NCBI RefSeq assembly: GCF_902167145.1
Contig: NC_050101.1
Location: 130,540,990 to 130,604,989 of the forward strand
Reading direction: 5' to 3'
Length of the DNA stretch: 64,000 nt
Origin: Zea mays
Taxonomy: Eukaryota; Streptophyta; Magnoliopsida; Poales; Poaceae
The translations under genes and the position numbers were made by a program. Below, one piece after another: positions 1 to 11,472 of this stretch (its first letter is position 1; the number at the start of each line of letters is the position of its first letter). The notes beneath the pieces are model-generated. The model did no database searches and was not told the origin of the DNA. It saw only the letters and a program-made list of their open reading frames with translations.

Positions 1-200
1 TCACCCTAAGTCGAGTAAGCGTGAGCATGTTGCACCGTCTTAAGTCATTGCCCACTTAAGCCGATTGCTCCGTTAGTAGGGTATAGTGGTCACCCTAAGT
101 CGAGTAAGCACGAGCATGTCGCACCGTCTTAAGTCATTGCCGACTTAAGCCGATTGCTCTGTTAGTAGGGTATAGTGGTCACCCTAAGTCGAGTAAGTGT
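1..200. repeat. 89-bp tandem array, left end of copy A
   Basis: Units begin at 1, 90 and 179 (TCACCCTAAGTCGAGTAAG), giving an 89-bp period. It is the reverse complement, slightly diverged, of the array at 58501-59042 in copy C. It lies just beyond the 3' end of integrase and continues outside the window. Confidence 0.9.
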
Positions 201-336
201 GTTGATTCCAAGTCTAATCAAATCGAAGTCAATTGATAACCAATAGTTTGAATGCCTTTGAGAATGAAATCTTTTATTGATGACGTATTTTCCAATTACA
301 GAGTACAACATTGCTCCGATAGCTTTTGAAGTCTTG

Positions 337-2295
337 CTAAGGATAAAACTTCCTGAGATGCTCTATATTCCATGAATTCCACACTTTCGTGCCATCCATT
401 TGAGTAAGACGATATGATTCTGGCCGAGTGACCTCCGATACCATGAATGGCCCTTCCCATAGCGGTGACAATTTGTGTCGTCCTTCTCCCGTTAGAATTC
501 AGTGAAGGACCAAGTCTCCCACTACAAAGGATCAATGTCGTATAGCCTTATCATGATAGCGCCTCAGGGTCTGCTGGTATCTAGCTGACTGAATTACTGT
601 ATTCAATCGCTCTTCTTCCAGCACGTCAATATCTTCTAGCCTGGTAGCTTATGCTTCAGCTATGCTTTCAAAGACCAGCCTTGGCGCCCCAAACCTGAGG
701 TCGACAGGTAGCACTGCCTCCAAACCATAGACCATGAAGAAGGGGGTGTTCCCATGCAGAGCTCGGCTGGGTTGAGTTCTTAGGCTCCAAACCACATAAG
801 GTAACTCTCTGATCCACTTCCCTGCGAACTTTTCATTCTTATCGAAGACTTTCTTCTTGAGTGCTTCCAGTATCATTCCATTAGCCCTTTCCACCTGACC
901 ATTAGCTCTTGGGTATGCTACTGATGCATATTTGATCTGGATGCTCCGTTGTTCGCAGAAATCAAAGAATTCAGAGCTAGTGAAGTTGGATCCCAAGTCG
1001 TTTATGATGCTACTCGGTATCCCAAACCTGAATATTATATCTTGTATGAATTCTACTGCCTTGGCTGAGGTTAGAGAAGCAATGGGCTTGTACCCTATCC
1101 ATTTGGTGAATTTATCGATGGCGACCAACATGTGAGTATAGCCTCCTTAAGCTTTCTTGAAGGGTCCAATCATGTCTAATCCCCAACACACAAATGGCCA
1201 TGTTACAGGTATGATCTGCAACTGCTGTGCTGGTAAATGCTGTTGCTTCGACAAGAATTGGCAAGCTTCACATCTCTGGACTAACTCGGCTGCATCACTC
1301 TTTGCTGTTGGCCAATAGAAACCAGACCTGAAGACTTTCCCCACCAGAGTTCTGGATGCTGCGTGTATTCTACACTGTCCGGCGTGAATCTCATCTAGTA
1401 GCTGTTTCCCAGTAACCGAGGAAATGCACTTCATGAGGACTCCTGTTGCACCCCTTCTGTACAGTGCCTCCCCTATGAGGGTGTAGTGGGCCGACTGTCT
1501 TGCGATGCATTCTGCTGCGGCCTTATCGTCCGGTTCTTCTTCATTCTTTATATACCTGATGATAGGCTCTCTTCAGTCATTAGAGTCTGACTCTGGCTGG
1601 CTCAAAGCGTTGCACTCTTCTGCCTGATCTGAGGGAATGCTTGGGCGTGACATTTCCTGGACGAAAACTCCGGGTGGGACCTGGGCTCGACTGGATCCTA
1701 GCTTCGACAATGCGTCTGATGCTGCGTTGCGATCTCTTTCCACGTGATGGAATTCCAGCCCTTCAAATTTGTCTTCTAATTTTCGGACGGTTGTACAGTA
1801 CTTGCCCATAGAATCAGTCGAGCAATCCCAGTCTTTATTTATCTGGCTTATGACCACCAGTGAATCTCCATATACCATCAACCTCTTAATGCCCAGAGAT
1901 ATGGCAATGTTTAATCCATGGATCAGAGCCTCATATTCTGCTGCATTATTTGATGTTGGGAATGATAACTGAAGAGCATATTTGAGTTGTTCACCTCCAG
2001 GGGCAATAAAGAGGATTCCTGTGCCCGCTCTCTGCAGTTTCAGCGAGCCATCAAAATACATTCACCATACTTCTATAGCCTCCGGGTTGTCTGGTACTTG
2101 TAGCTCGGTCCATTTTGATACGAAGTCAACCAGTGCCTGAGTCTTTACTGCTGTGTGAGGCCGAAACTCAATGTCGTGAGCTCCCAGCTCGCAGGCCCAC
2201 TTGGCTATTCTTCTGATGGCTTCTTTGTTGTGAAGAATATCCCCTATTGGAAACCCGGTGACTACTATGACTTTGTGGTCGTCAAAGTAGTGATG
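337..2295 (-). pseudogene. RNase H and integrase part of copy A pol
   Basis: RNase H (about 2061-1573) would degrade the RNA strand of the RNA-DNA hybrid, and integrase (1434-337) would insert the cDNA. RNase H shows the acidic set: FDGS near the start, AEYEA, GDS and SDALSK. Integrase shows the H-x-H-C-C zinc region (HAGQCR... CEACQ, 1434-1147). Its core follows at 1131-649 with D..D..E residues in VAIDKF, NDLGSNF and NGQVERANGM. A GPY/F-type C-terminal end (LWEGPF...YRLTQMDG) reaches a stop at 337-339. No chromodomain is seen, which fits Tat rather than chromoviruses. Stops at about 2060, 1573 and 1147 and at least one frameshift near 540 break it. Its N-terminal continuation lies on the other side of the Opie-like insertion, at 11473 onward. 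Confidence 0.85.
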
Positions 2296-2300
2296 GAGCT

Positions 2301-3495
2301 TGAAAGTCGCCTAGAGGGGGGGTGAATAGGGCAAATCTGAAATTTATAAACTTAAGCACAACTACAAGTCGGGTTAGCGTTAGAAATATGAACGAGTCCG
2401 AGAGAGAGAGGGTGAAAAACAAATCGCGGGCAAATAAAGAGTGAGACACGATGATTTGTTTTACCGAGGTTTGGTTCTTGCAAACCTACTCCCCGTTGAG
2501 GTGGTCACAAAGACCGGGTCTCTTTCAACCCTTTCCCTCTCTCAAACGGTCACTTAGACCGAGTGAGCTTCTCTTCTCAATCAAACGGAACACAAAGTTC
2601 CCGCAAGGACCACCACACAATTGGTGTCTCTTGCCTTGGTTACAATTGAGTTTGATCACAAGAAAGAATGAGAAAAAGAAGCAATCCAAGCGCAAGAGCT
2701 CAAATAAACACAAATGTCGCTTTCTCTAGTCACTATTTGATTTGGAGTAATTCCGGACTTGGGAGAGGATTTGATCTCTTTGGTTGTGTCTAGAATTGAA
2801 TGCTATAGCTCTTGTAATGTGTTGAAGGTTGAAAACTTGGATGCCATTGAATGTGGGGTGGTTGGGGTATTTATAGCCCCAACCACCAAAAGTGGCCGTT
2901 GGAAGGTTGTCTGTCGCATGGCGCACCAGACAGTCCGGTGTGCCACCGGACACTGTCCGGTGCGCCAGCCACGTCAGCCACGTCAGCCGACCGTTGGGTT
3001 CTGACCGTTGGAGCTCTGACTGGTGGGACCACTAGGTTGTCCGGTGGTGCACCGGAAAGGTCCTGTAGACTGTCCGGTGCGCCTTCTGTGCGTGCTCTGT
3101 CCTCTGCGCGTGCAGGCGCGCAATAAATGCGTTGCAGTCGACCGTTGCGTGCGAAGTAGCCGTTTATCCGCTGGCACAACGGACAGTCCGGTGAATTATA
3201 GCGGAGCGGCCTCCCATTTTCCCGAAGGTAGCGAGTTCAGTGTTGAGTTCCCTGGTGCACCGGACACTGTCCGGTGGCACACCGGACAGTCCGGTGCGCC
3301 AGACCAGGGTGCCTTTGGGTTGTCTTTTGCTCTCTTTGTTTGAACCCTTTCTTGGTCTTTTTATTGGCTTATTGTGAACCTTTGGCACCTGTAAAACTTA
3401 TAGACTAGAGCAAACTAGTTAGTCCAATTATTTGTGTTGGGCAATTCAACCACCAAAATCAATTTAGGAAAAGGTGTAAGCCTATTTCCCTTTCA
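2301..3495 (-). repeat. Opie-like 3' LTR
   Basis: It begins (minus strand) TGAAAGGGAAATAGG at 3495 and ends in CGACTTTCA at 2301. It is 1195 bp, shorter than the 5' LTR because it lacks palindromic units near 3170-3180 and 3280. It contains several CACCGGAC..GTCCGGTG palindromes, for example 2944-2962 and two adjoining ones near 3259-3297. It also has a TATTTATA (minus TATAAATA) box at 2870-2877. Confidence 0.93.
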
Positions 3496-4090
3496 ATCTC
3501 CCCCTTTTTGGTGATTGATGCCAACACAGACCAAAGCAAATATAGAAATGCATAACTGAACTAGTTTGTATAATTGTAAGTGCAAAGGTTACTTAGAATT
3601 GAACCAATATAAATTCTCATAAGATATGCATGGATTGTTTCTTTATATTTTTAACATTTTGGACCATGCTTGCACCACATGTTTTGTTTTTGCAAATTCT
3701 TTTGTAAATTATTTTCAAAGTCCTTTTGCAAATAGTCAAAGGTAAATGAGTAAGATTTTGAGAAGCATTTTTGAGATTTGAAATTTTCTCTCCCTGATTC
3801 AAATGCTTTTCCTTTGACTAAACAAAACTCCCCCTTAGTGAAATCATCCTCTTAGTGTTCAAGAGGGTTTTGCAATTTTCGAAGATACTACTTTCTCCCC
3901 CTTTTGAACGCAATAAGATATCAATTTGAGAATCTTTATTTTAAAATTAGGTGGTGGTGCGGTCCTTTTGCTTTGGGCTAATACTTTCTCCCCCTTTGGC
4001 ATGAATCGCCAAAAACGGATACTTGAGTGAAATATAAGCCCTTTTTAACTATTTTCTCCCCCTTTGGCGAACAAACTATGAGTGAAGATT
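3496..4090 (-). promoter_or_regulatory. Multiple polypurine tracts of the Opie-like element
   Basis: The tract touching the LTR is at 3496-3511 (minus AAAAAGGGGGAGAT). Three more AAGGGGGAGAA-type tracts lie at about 3893-3905, 3988-3998 and 4048-4058. The 3' tract primes plus-strand DNA synthesis. Multiplication of the tract between pol and the LTR is a known Sirevirus trait. No ORF lies in 3496-4285, so there is no envelope-like gene. Confidence 0.75.
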
Positions 4091-4285
4091 ATACCAAAGC
4101 TGGAGAGTGGCTCGGAGCGACGGCGAAGGGTGAGATGGAGTGGAGTGGAAGCCTTTGTCTTCGCCGAAGACTCCAATTCCCTTTCAATCTATGACTTGGT
4201 TTGAAATGCACTTGAAAACACATTAGTCATAGCATATAAAAGAGATATGATCAAAGGTATATTAAAGAGCTATGTATGCAAGATA

Positions 4286-7200
4286 TCAAAAGAAATTCCG
4301 AGAATCAAGAATATTTAGCTCATGCCTAAGTTTGTTAAAAGTTTGTTCATCTAGTGGCTTGGTAAAGATATCGGCTAATTGTTCCTTGGTGTTAATATAT
4401 GCAATCTCGATATCCCCCTTTTGTTGGTGATCCCTTAGAAAATGATATCGAATGGCTATGTGTTTAGTGCGGTTATGTTCAACGGGATTATCCGCCATGC
4501 GGATTGCACTCTCATTATCACATAGAAGAGGAACTTTGGTTAATTTGTAACCATAGTCCCTGAGGGTTTTCCTCATCCAAAGTAATTGCACGCAACAATG
4601 GCCCGCGGCAATATACTCGGCTTCGGCGGTAGAAAGACCTATGGAATTTTGCTTCTTTGAAGCCCAAGACACCAGGGACCTTCCCAAGAACTGGCAAGTC
4701 CCCGATGTGCTCTTTCTATTAATTTTACACCCTGCCCAATCGGCATCTGAATAACCAATTAAATCAAATGTGGATCCCTTAGGGTACCAAAGCCCAAACT
4801 TAGGAGTGTAAACTAAATATCTCAAGATTCGTTTTACGATTGTAAGGTGAGCTTCCTTAGGGTCAGCTTGGAATCTTGCACACATGCATACGGAAAGCAT
4901 AATGTCCGGTCGAGATGCACATAAATAGAGTAAAGAACCTATCATCGACCGGTATTACCTTTTGATCTACGGATTTATCTCCCGTGTCGAGGTCGAGATG
5001 CCCATTGGTTCCCATGGGTGTCTTGATGGGTTTGGCATCCTTCATCCCAAACTTGTTTAGAATGTCTTGAATATACTTCGTTTGGCTAATGAAGGTGCCC
5101 TCTTGGAGTTGCTTCACTTGAAATCCCAAGAAGTACTTCAACTCCCCCATCATCGACATCTCGAATTTCTATGTCATGATCCTACTAAATTACTCACATG
5201 TAGATTCGTTAGTAGACCCAAATATAATATCGTCAACATAAATTTGGCATACAAACAAATCATTGTCAAGAGTTTTAGTAAATAAAGTAGGATCGACCTT
5301 TCCGACTTTGAAGCCGTTAGTGATAAGGAAATCTCTTAGGTATTCATACCATGCTCTTGGGGCTTGCTTGAGCACATAAAGCGCCTTAGAGAGTTTATAT
5401 ACGTGATTAGGGTACTCACTATCTTCAAAGCCGGGAGGTTGCTCAACATAGACCTCTTCCTTGATTGGTCCATTGAGGAAGGCACTTTTCACGTCCATTT
5501 GATAAAGCTTGAAGCCATGGTAAGTAGCATAGGCAAGTAAATTGCGAATTGATTCTAGCCTAGCTACGGGTGCATAGGTTTCTCCGAAATCCAAACCTTC
5601 GACTTGTGAATATCCCTTGGCCACAAGTCGGGATTTGTTCCTTGTCACCACACCATGCTCATCTTGTTTGTTGAGGAAGACCCACTTGGTTCCTACAACA
5701 TTTTGATTAGGACATGGAACTAAATGCCATACCTCGTTCCTAGTGAAGTTGTTGAGCTCTTCTTGCATCGCCACCACCCAATCCGAATCTTGTAGTGCTT
5801 CCTCTACCCTGTGTGGCTCAATAGAGGAAACAAAAGAGTAATGTTCACAAAAATGAGCAACACGAGATCGAGTAGTTACCCCCTTTTGAATATCGCCGAG
5901 GATGGTGTTCACGGGGTGATCTCGTTGTATTGCTTGGTGGACTCGTGGGTGTGGCGGCCTTGGAACTTGTTCATCTTCCTCATCTTGATCATGAGCATCT
6001 CCCCCTTGATCATTGCTCTCCTCTTGAGGTGGCTCAACTTCTTGATCACCTCCTTCATCATTTCGAGCCTCATCCTCATCTTGAGTTGGTGGAGATGCTT
6101 GCATGGAGGAAGATGGTTGATCTTGTGCATGTGGTGGCTCTTCGGATTCCTTAGGACACACATCCCCAATGGACATGTTTCTTAGCGTGATGCACGGAGC
6201 CTCTTCATCACCTATCTCATCAAGATCAACTTGCTCTACTTGAGAGCCGTTAGTCTCATCAAACACAATGTCACAAGAAACTTCAACTAGTCCAAAGGAC
6301 TTGTTAAAGACTCTATATGCCCTTGTGTTTGAGTCATATCCTAGTAAAAAGCCTTCTACAGCCTTAGGAGCAAATTTGGATTTTCTACCTCTTTAGCGAG
6401 AATAAAGCATTTGCTACCAAAGACTCTAAAATATGAAACATTGGGCTTTTTACCGGTTAACAGTTCATACGATGTATTCTTGAGGATTCGGTGTAGATAC
6501 AACCGGTTGATGGCGTAGCAAGCGATGTTGACCGCTTCCGCCCAAAACTGATCCGAGGTCTTGTACTCATCAAGCATGGTCCTTGCCATGTCCAATAGAG
6601 TTCTATTCTTCCTCTCCACTGTACCATTTTGTTGTGGCGTGTAGGGAGAAGAGAACTCATGCTTGATGCCCTCCTCCTCAAGGAAGCCTTCGATTTGTGA
6701 GTTCTTGAACTCTGTTCCGTTGTCGCTTCTTATTTTCTTGATCCTTAAGCCGAACTCGTTTTGAGTCCGTCTCAAGAATCCCTTTAAGGTCTCTTGGGTA
6801 TGAGATTTTTCCTGCAAAAAGAACACCCAAGTGAAGCGAGAGTAGTCATCCACAATAACTAGACAGTACTTACTCCTGTCGATGCTTATGTAAGCTATCG
6901 GGCCGAATAGGTCCATGTGTAGGAGCTCGAGTGGCCTGTCAGTCGTCATAATGTTCTTGTGTGAATGATGAACACCAACTTGCTTCCCTGCCTGACATGC
7001 GCTACAAATCCTGTCTTTCTCAAAATGAACATTTGTTAGTCCCAAAATGTGTTCTCCCTTTAGAAGCTTGTGAAGATTCTTCATTCCAACATGTGCTAGT
7101 CGGCGATGCCAGAGCCAGCCCATGTTAGTCTTAGCAATTAAGCAAGTGTTGAGTTCAGCTCTATCAAAATCTACTAAGTATAGCTGACCCTCTAACACTC

Positions 7201-7528
7201 CCTTAAATGCTATTGAATCATCACTTTTTCTAAAGATAGTAACACCTGTATCTGTAAAAAGACAGCTGTAACCCATTTTACATAATTGCAAAACTGAAAG
7301 CAAGTTGTAGTCTAAAGAATCTACAAGAAAAACATTGGAAATGGAATGGTCAGGAGATATAGCAATTTTACCCAATCCTTTGACCAAACCTTGGTTTCCA
7401 TCCCCGAATGTGATCGACCGTTGGGGATCTTGGTTTTTCTCGTAGGAGGAGAACATCTTCTTCTCCCCTGTCATGTGGTTTGTGCACCCGCTATCGATGA
7501 TCTAATTTGAGCCCCCGGATGCATAAAC
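4286..7528 (-). pseudogene. Opie-like pol: protease, integrase, RT, RNase H
   Basis: The frame starts just after a splice-acceptor-like site at 7529-7530. Protease has IIDSGCTNHMTG, with the catalytic DSG near 7480. Integrase has the H-H-C-C zinc region (RLAHVG...CSACQ), and its core has D in HMDLFGP, D in RSDNGTEF and E in NGTVERKNRT. RT spans about 5900-5000 with YVDDIIFGS. RNase H spans about 4760-4290 with YSDADWAG, AEAEY and the ending DIFTKPLDE. Breaks are a TAG at 7502-7504 just before the protease motif, a frameshift near 6395, stops at 5190-5192 and 5169-5171, and a frameshift near 4958. The segment between RT and integrase is acidic and poorly conserved, as is usual. Confidence 0.9.
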
Positions 7529-7541
7529 CTACAAAACAAAT

Positions 7542-10172
7542 TTAGTTCTTGATTTTAGGTACCCAAACGGTTTTGGGTCTTTTGACATTAGATACAAGAA
7601 CTTTGGGTACCCAAACACAAGTCTTTGACCCCTTGTGCTTGCCCCCAACATACTTGGCAACTACCTTGCCGGATTTGTTAGTTAAAACATAAGATGCATC
7701 AAAAGTTTTAAATGAAATGTTAGAATCATTTGATGCAATAGGAGTTTTCTTCTTAGGCAATTTTGCACGGGTTGATTGCCTAGAATTAGATGTCTCACCC
7801 TTATACATAAAAGCATGGTTAGGGCCAGAGTGAGACTTCCTAGAGTGAATTCTCCTAATTTTATGCTCGGGATAACCGGCAGGGTACAAAATGTAACCCT
7901 CGTTATCCTGAGGCATGGGAGCCTTGCCCTTAACAAAGTTAGACAATTTTTTAGGAGGGGCATTAAGTTTGACATTGTCTCCCTTTTGAAAGCAAATGCC
8001 ATCCTTGATGCCAGGGCGTCTCCCACTATAGAGCATGCTTCTAGCAAATTTAAACTTTTCATTTTCTATGTCATGCTCATTAATCTTAGCATTAAGTTGA
8101 GCTATGTGATCATTTTGTTTCTTAATTAAAGCTAGGTGATCATGAATAGCATCAACATTAATGTCTCTACATCTAGTGCAAATAGAAACATGCTCAATGG
8201 TAGATGTAGAGGGTTTGCAAGATTTTAGTTCAACAATCTTAGCATGTAAAATGTCATTTTCACTTCTAAGATTGGAAATTGTAATATTGCAAACATCTAG
8301 GTCTTTAGCCTTAGCAATTAATTTTTTATTATCATTTCTAAGGCTAGCAAGAGAGACATTCAATTCTTCAATCTTAGCGAGTAACCTAACATTATCATTT
8401 CTAAGATTGGGAATTGAAACATCACAGTCATTTGAATCAACCTTAGCTATTAAACTAGCATTCTCATTTCTAAGGTTGTTAATAATATCATGGCACGTGC
8501 TTAGCTCGCTAGATAATTTATCACATTTTTCTACTTCTAGAGAATAAGCATCCTTAACCTTAACATGCTTCTTATTTTCCTTAATTAGGAAGTCCTCTTG
8601 GGAGTCCAAGAGTTCATCCTTCTCATGAATAGCACTAATTAATTCATTTAATTTTTCCTTTTGTTGCATGTTAAGGTTGGCAAAAAGAATACGCAAATTA
8701 TCTTCCTCATCACTAAAATGATCTTCATCGCTAGAGGATGCATATTTAGTGGAGGATCTTGATTTTACCTTCTTTCTTTTGCCGTCCTTTGCCATGAGGC
8801 ACTTGTGGCCGACATTGGGGAAGAGGAGTCCCTTGGTGACGGCGATGTGGGCGGCGTCCTCGTCGGAGGAGGAGTCGGAGGAGCTCTCGTCGGAGTCCCA
8901 CTCGTGGCACACATGGGCATCGCCGCCCTTCTTCTTGTAGTACCTCTTCTTTTCTCTCCTCTTGCCTTTCTTGTCGTCGCCCCTGTCACTGTCACTAGAT
9001 AGTGGACATTTTGCAATAAAATGACCGGGCTTACCACACTTGTAGCAAACTTTCTTGGAGCGGGGCTTGTAATCCTTCCCCATCCTTTGCTTGAGGATTT
9101 GGCGGAAGCTCTTGATGATGAGCGTCATTTCCTCGTTGTCGAGCTTGGAGGCGTCGATGGGTAGTCTACTTGAGGTAGACTCCTCCTTCTTCTCCTCCGT
9201 TGCCTTGAATACGGCCAGTTGTGCTTCGGGCATGGAGGGGCCGTCTTGCTCGATGGTTTTCTTTGAGCCTTTGATCATCAACTCAAAGCTCACAAATTTG
9301 CCTATTACTTCCTCGGGAGACATTAGCGTGTATCTAGGATCACCTCGAATTAATTGAACTTGCGTAGGGTTAAGGAAAATGAGGGATCTTAGAATAACCT
9401 TGACCATCTCATGGTCATCCCATTTGGTGCTCCCGAGGTTGCGCACTTGGTTCACCAAGGTCTTCAAGCGGTTGTACATGTCTTGTGGCTCCTCCCCTTG
9501 GCGAAGCCGGAAGCGACCGAGCTCCCCCTCGATTGTCTCCCGCTTGGTGATTTTGGTCACCTCATCTCCTTCGTGCGTGGTCTTGAGTACGTCCCAAATC
9601 TCCTTGGCGCTCTTTAACCCTTGCACCTTGTTATACTCCTCTCGACTTAGAGAGGCGAGGAGTATAGTGGTGGCTTGGGAGTTGAAGTGTCGGATTTGGG
9701 CGACCTCGTCCGAATCATAGTCTTCATCCCCCGGTGATGGTACCTGTACTCCAATCTCAACAACATCCCAAATGCTAGTGTGGAGTGAGGTTAGATGATG
9801 CCTCATTTTATCACTCCACATATTATAATCTTCACCACCAAACATAGGTGGTTTGCCTAATGGGACGGAAAGTAATGGAGTACGTTTGGAAATGCGAGGG
9901 TAGCGTAGGGGGATCTTACTAAACTTCTTGCGCTCATGACGCTTAGAAGTTATGGACGGCGTGTCGGAGCCGGAGGTGGATGGCGATGAAGAGTCGGTCT
10001 TGTAGTAGACCACCTTCTTCATCTTCTTCTTCTTGTCACCGCTCTGATGCGACTTATCATGTGAAGGGGACCCCTTCACCTTGTTGGCGGACTCCCCAGA
10101 TGGAGCCTTCCCGTGGCTTGTAGCGGACTTCTCACCGCCTATCACCATCTTTTTGGCGTGATCTCCCGACAT
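7542..10172 (-). CDS. gag: Opie-like gag, intact frame
   Basis: This 876-residue frame has no internal stop. The start is the ATG at 10172 (MSGDHAKKM), just downstream of the primer site; the codon before it is GTG. Gag forms the particle and packages RNA. Visible parts are a Lys-rich N-terminus, a conserved capsid region (LSVPLGKPP...WSDKMRHHL, residues ~100-130, and the RFRLRQGEEP...YNRLKTLVNQ block) and a CCHC zinc knuckle CYKCGKPGHFIAKC near residue 380. A Ser/Asp-rich tract follows, then a long coiled-coil with repeated NLRNENASLIAK-like units (about residues 500-680). The C-terminus is basic and ends WVPKIKN. The length suits Sirevirus gags, which carry a long extension. Whether it is expressed cannot be told. 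Confidence 0.9.
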   Translation of the reverse strand: MSGDHAKKMVIGGEKSATSHGKAPSGESANKVKGSPSHDKSHQSGDKKKKMKKVVYYKTDSSSPSTSGSDTPSITSKRHERKKFSKIPLRYPRISKRTPLLSVPLGKPPMFGGEDYNMWSDKMRHHLTSLHTSIWDVVEIGVQVPSPGDEDYDSDEVAQIRHFNSQATTILLASLSREEYNKVQGLKSAKEIWDVLKTTHEGDEVTKITKRETIEGELGRFRLRQGEEPQDMYNRLKTLVNQVRNLGSTKWDDHEMVKVILRSLIFLNPTQVQLIRGDPRYTLMSPEEVIGKFVSFELMIKGSKKTIEQDGPSMPEAQLAVFKATEEKKEESTSSRLPIDASKLDNEEMTLIIKSFRQILKQRMGKDYKPRSKKVCYKCGKPGHFIAKCPLSSDSDRGDDKKGKRREKKRYYKKKGGDAHVCHEWDSDESSSDSSSDEDAAHIAVTKGLLFPNVGHKCLMAKDGKRKKVKSRSSTKYASSSDEDHFSDEEDNLRILFANLNMQQKEKLNELISAIHEKDELLDSQEDFLIKENKKHVKVKDAYSLEVEKCDKLSSELSTCHDIINNLRNENASLIAKVDSNDCDVSIPNLRNDNVRLLAKIEELNVSLASLRNDNKKLIAKAKDLDVCNITISNLRSENDILHAKIVELKSCKPSTSTIEHVSICTRCRDINVDAIHDHLALIKKQNDHIAQLNAKINEHDIENEKFKFARSMLYSGRRPGIKDGICFQKGDNVKLNAPPKKLSNFVKGKAPMPQDNEGYILYPAGYPEHKIRRIHSRKSHSGPNHAFMYKGETSNSRQSTRAKLPKKKTPIASNDSNISFKTFDASYVLTNKSGKVVAKYVGGKHKGSKTCVWVPKVLVSNVKRPKTVWVPKIKN

Positions 10173-10195
10173 CACTTCGAGCGGTTAAGCTCTAA

Positions 10196-10220
10196 TGAAG
10201 CACCGGGCTCCGATACCAAT
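10196..10220 (-). promoter_or_regulatory. Primer binding site of the Opie-like element
   Basis: The minus strand reads ATTGGTATCGGAGCCCGG directly after the 5' LTR. It is complementary to the 3' end of initiator Met tRNA except for small changes. This primes first-strand synthesis. Confidence 0.85.
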
Positions 10221-11467
10221 TGAAAGTCGCCTATAGGGGGGTGAATAGGGCGAATCTGAAATTTATAAACTTAAGCACAACTACAAGCCGGGTTAGCATT
10301 AGAAATATGAACGAGTCCGAGAGAGAGGGTGAAAAACAAATCGCGGGCAAATAAAGAGTGAGACACGATGATTTGTTTTACCGAGGTTCGGTTCTTGCAA
10401 ACCTACTCCCCGTTGAGGTGGTCACAAAGACCGGGTCTCTTTCAACCCTTTCCCTCTCTCAAACGGTCACTTAGACCGAGTGAGCTTCTCTTCTCAATCA
10501 AACGGAACACAAAGTTCCCGCAAGGACCACCACACAATTGGTGTCTCTTGCCTTGGTTACAATTGAGTTTGATCACAAGAAAGAATGAGAAAAAGAAGCA
10601 ATCCAAGCGCAAGAGCTCAAATGAACACAAATGTCGCTCTCTCTATTCACTATTTGATTTGGAGTAATTCCGGACTTGGGAGAGGATTTGATCTCTTTGG
10701 TTGTGTCTAGAATTGAATGCTATAGCTCTTGTAATGTGTTGAAGGTTGAAAACTTGGATGCCATTGAATGTGGGGTGGTTGGGGTATTTATAGCCCCAAC
10801 CACCAAAAGTGGTCGTTGGAAGGCTGTCTGTCGCATGGCGCACCGGACAGTCTGGTGCGCCACCGGACACTGTCCGGTGCGCCAACCACGTCAGCCGGTC
10901 GTTGGGTTCTGACCGTTGGAGCTCTGACTAGTGGGACCACTGGGTTGTCCGGTGGTGCACCGGACAGGTCCTGTAGACTGTCTGGTGCGCCTTCTGCGCG
11001 TGCTGTGTCCTCTGCGCGCGCAGGCGCGCAATAAATGCGTTGCAGTCGACCGTTGCATGCGAAGTAGCCGTTTATCCGCTGGCACACCGGACAGTCCGGT
11101 GTGGCACCAGACACTGTCCGATGCTTCACCGGACAGTCCGGTGAATTATAGTGGAGCGACCTCCCATTTTCCCAAAGGTAGCGAGTTCAGCGTCGAGTTC
11201 CCTGGTGCACCGGACACTGTCCGGTGGCACACCGAACACTGTCTAGTGGCACACCGGACAGTCCGGTGCGCTAGACCAGGGTGCCTTTGGGTTGTCTTTT
11301 GCTCTCTTTGTTTGAACCCTTTCTTGGTCTTTTTATTGGCTTATTGTGAACCTTTGGCACCTGTAAAACTTATAGACTAGAGCAAACTAGTTAGTCCAAT
11401 TATTTGTGTTGGGCAATTCAACCACCAAAATCAATTTAGGAAAAGGTGTAAGCCTATTTCCCTTTCA
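10221..11467 (-). repeat. Opie-like 5' LTR
   Basis: It is 1247 bp and closely matches 2301-3495. It contains the promoter. Compared with the 3' LTR it has two extra palindrome-bearing segments, at about 11093-11140 and 11231-11255. A dense group of CACCGGACAGTCCGGTG-type palindromes occupies 10840-11275, upstream of the TATA box in the element's own direction. Confidence 0.93.
10785..10792 (-). promoter_or_regulatory. TATA box in the Opie-like 5' LTR
   Basis: The plus strand reads TATTTATA, so the minus strand has TATAAATA inside GGGGCTATAAATACCCC. It lies downstream of the palindrome cluster, where the RNA start of the element would be expected. Confidence 0.7.
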
Positions 11468-11472
11468 GAGCT

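Larger units (their letters stand above)
2301..11467 (-). mobile_element. Opie-like Sirevirus (Ty1/copia) LTR retrotransposon, complete
   Basis: This 9.2-kb element has LTRs at 2301-3495 (3') and 10221-11467 (5'). It is flanked by the 5-bp target duplication GAGCT at 2296-2300 and 11468-11472. The order on the minus strand is LTR, Met-tRNA-type primer site, gag, protease-integrase-RT-RNase H, several polypurine tracts, LTR. Integrase before RT defines Ty1/copia. The long gag, the repeated polypurine tracts and the CACCGGAC..GTCCGGTG palindromes in the LTRs are known hallmarks of Sireviruses. It is inserted in the pol gene of copy A. The gag frame is intact but pol has several breaks. The Opie label rests on memory of the LTR sequence. 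Confidence 0.9.

Noticed and set aside
3496..4285. Envelope-like gene of a Sirevirus between pol and the 3' LTR
   Set aside because: The interval is under 800 bp and holds only polypurine tracts and AT-rich sequence without a long frame; the same is true for 42424-43210.
10196..10220. tRNA gene fragments at the primer binding sites
   Set aside because: Only the short tRNA-complementary primer sites are present; no cloverleaf sequence was found there or elsewhere in the window.
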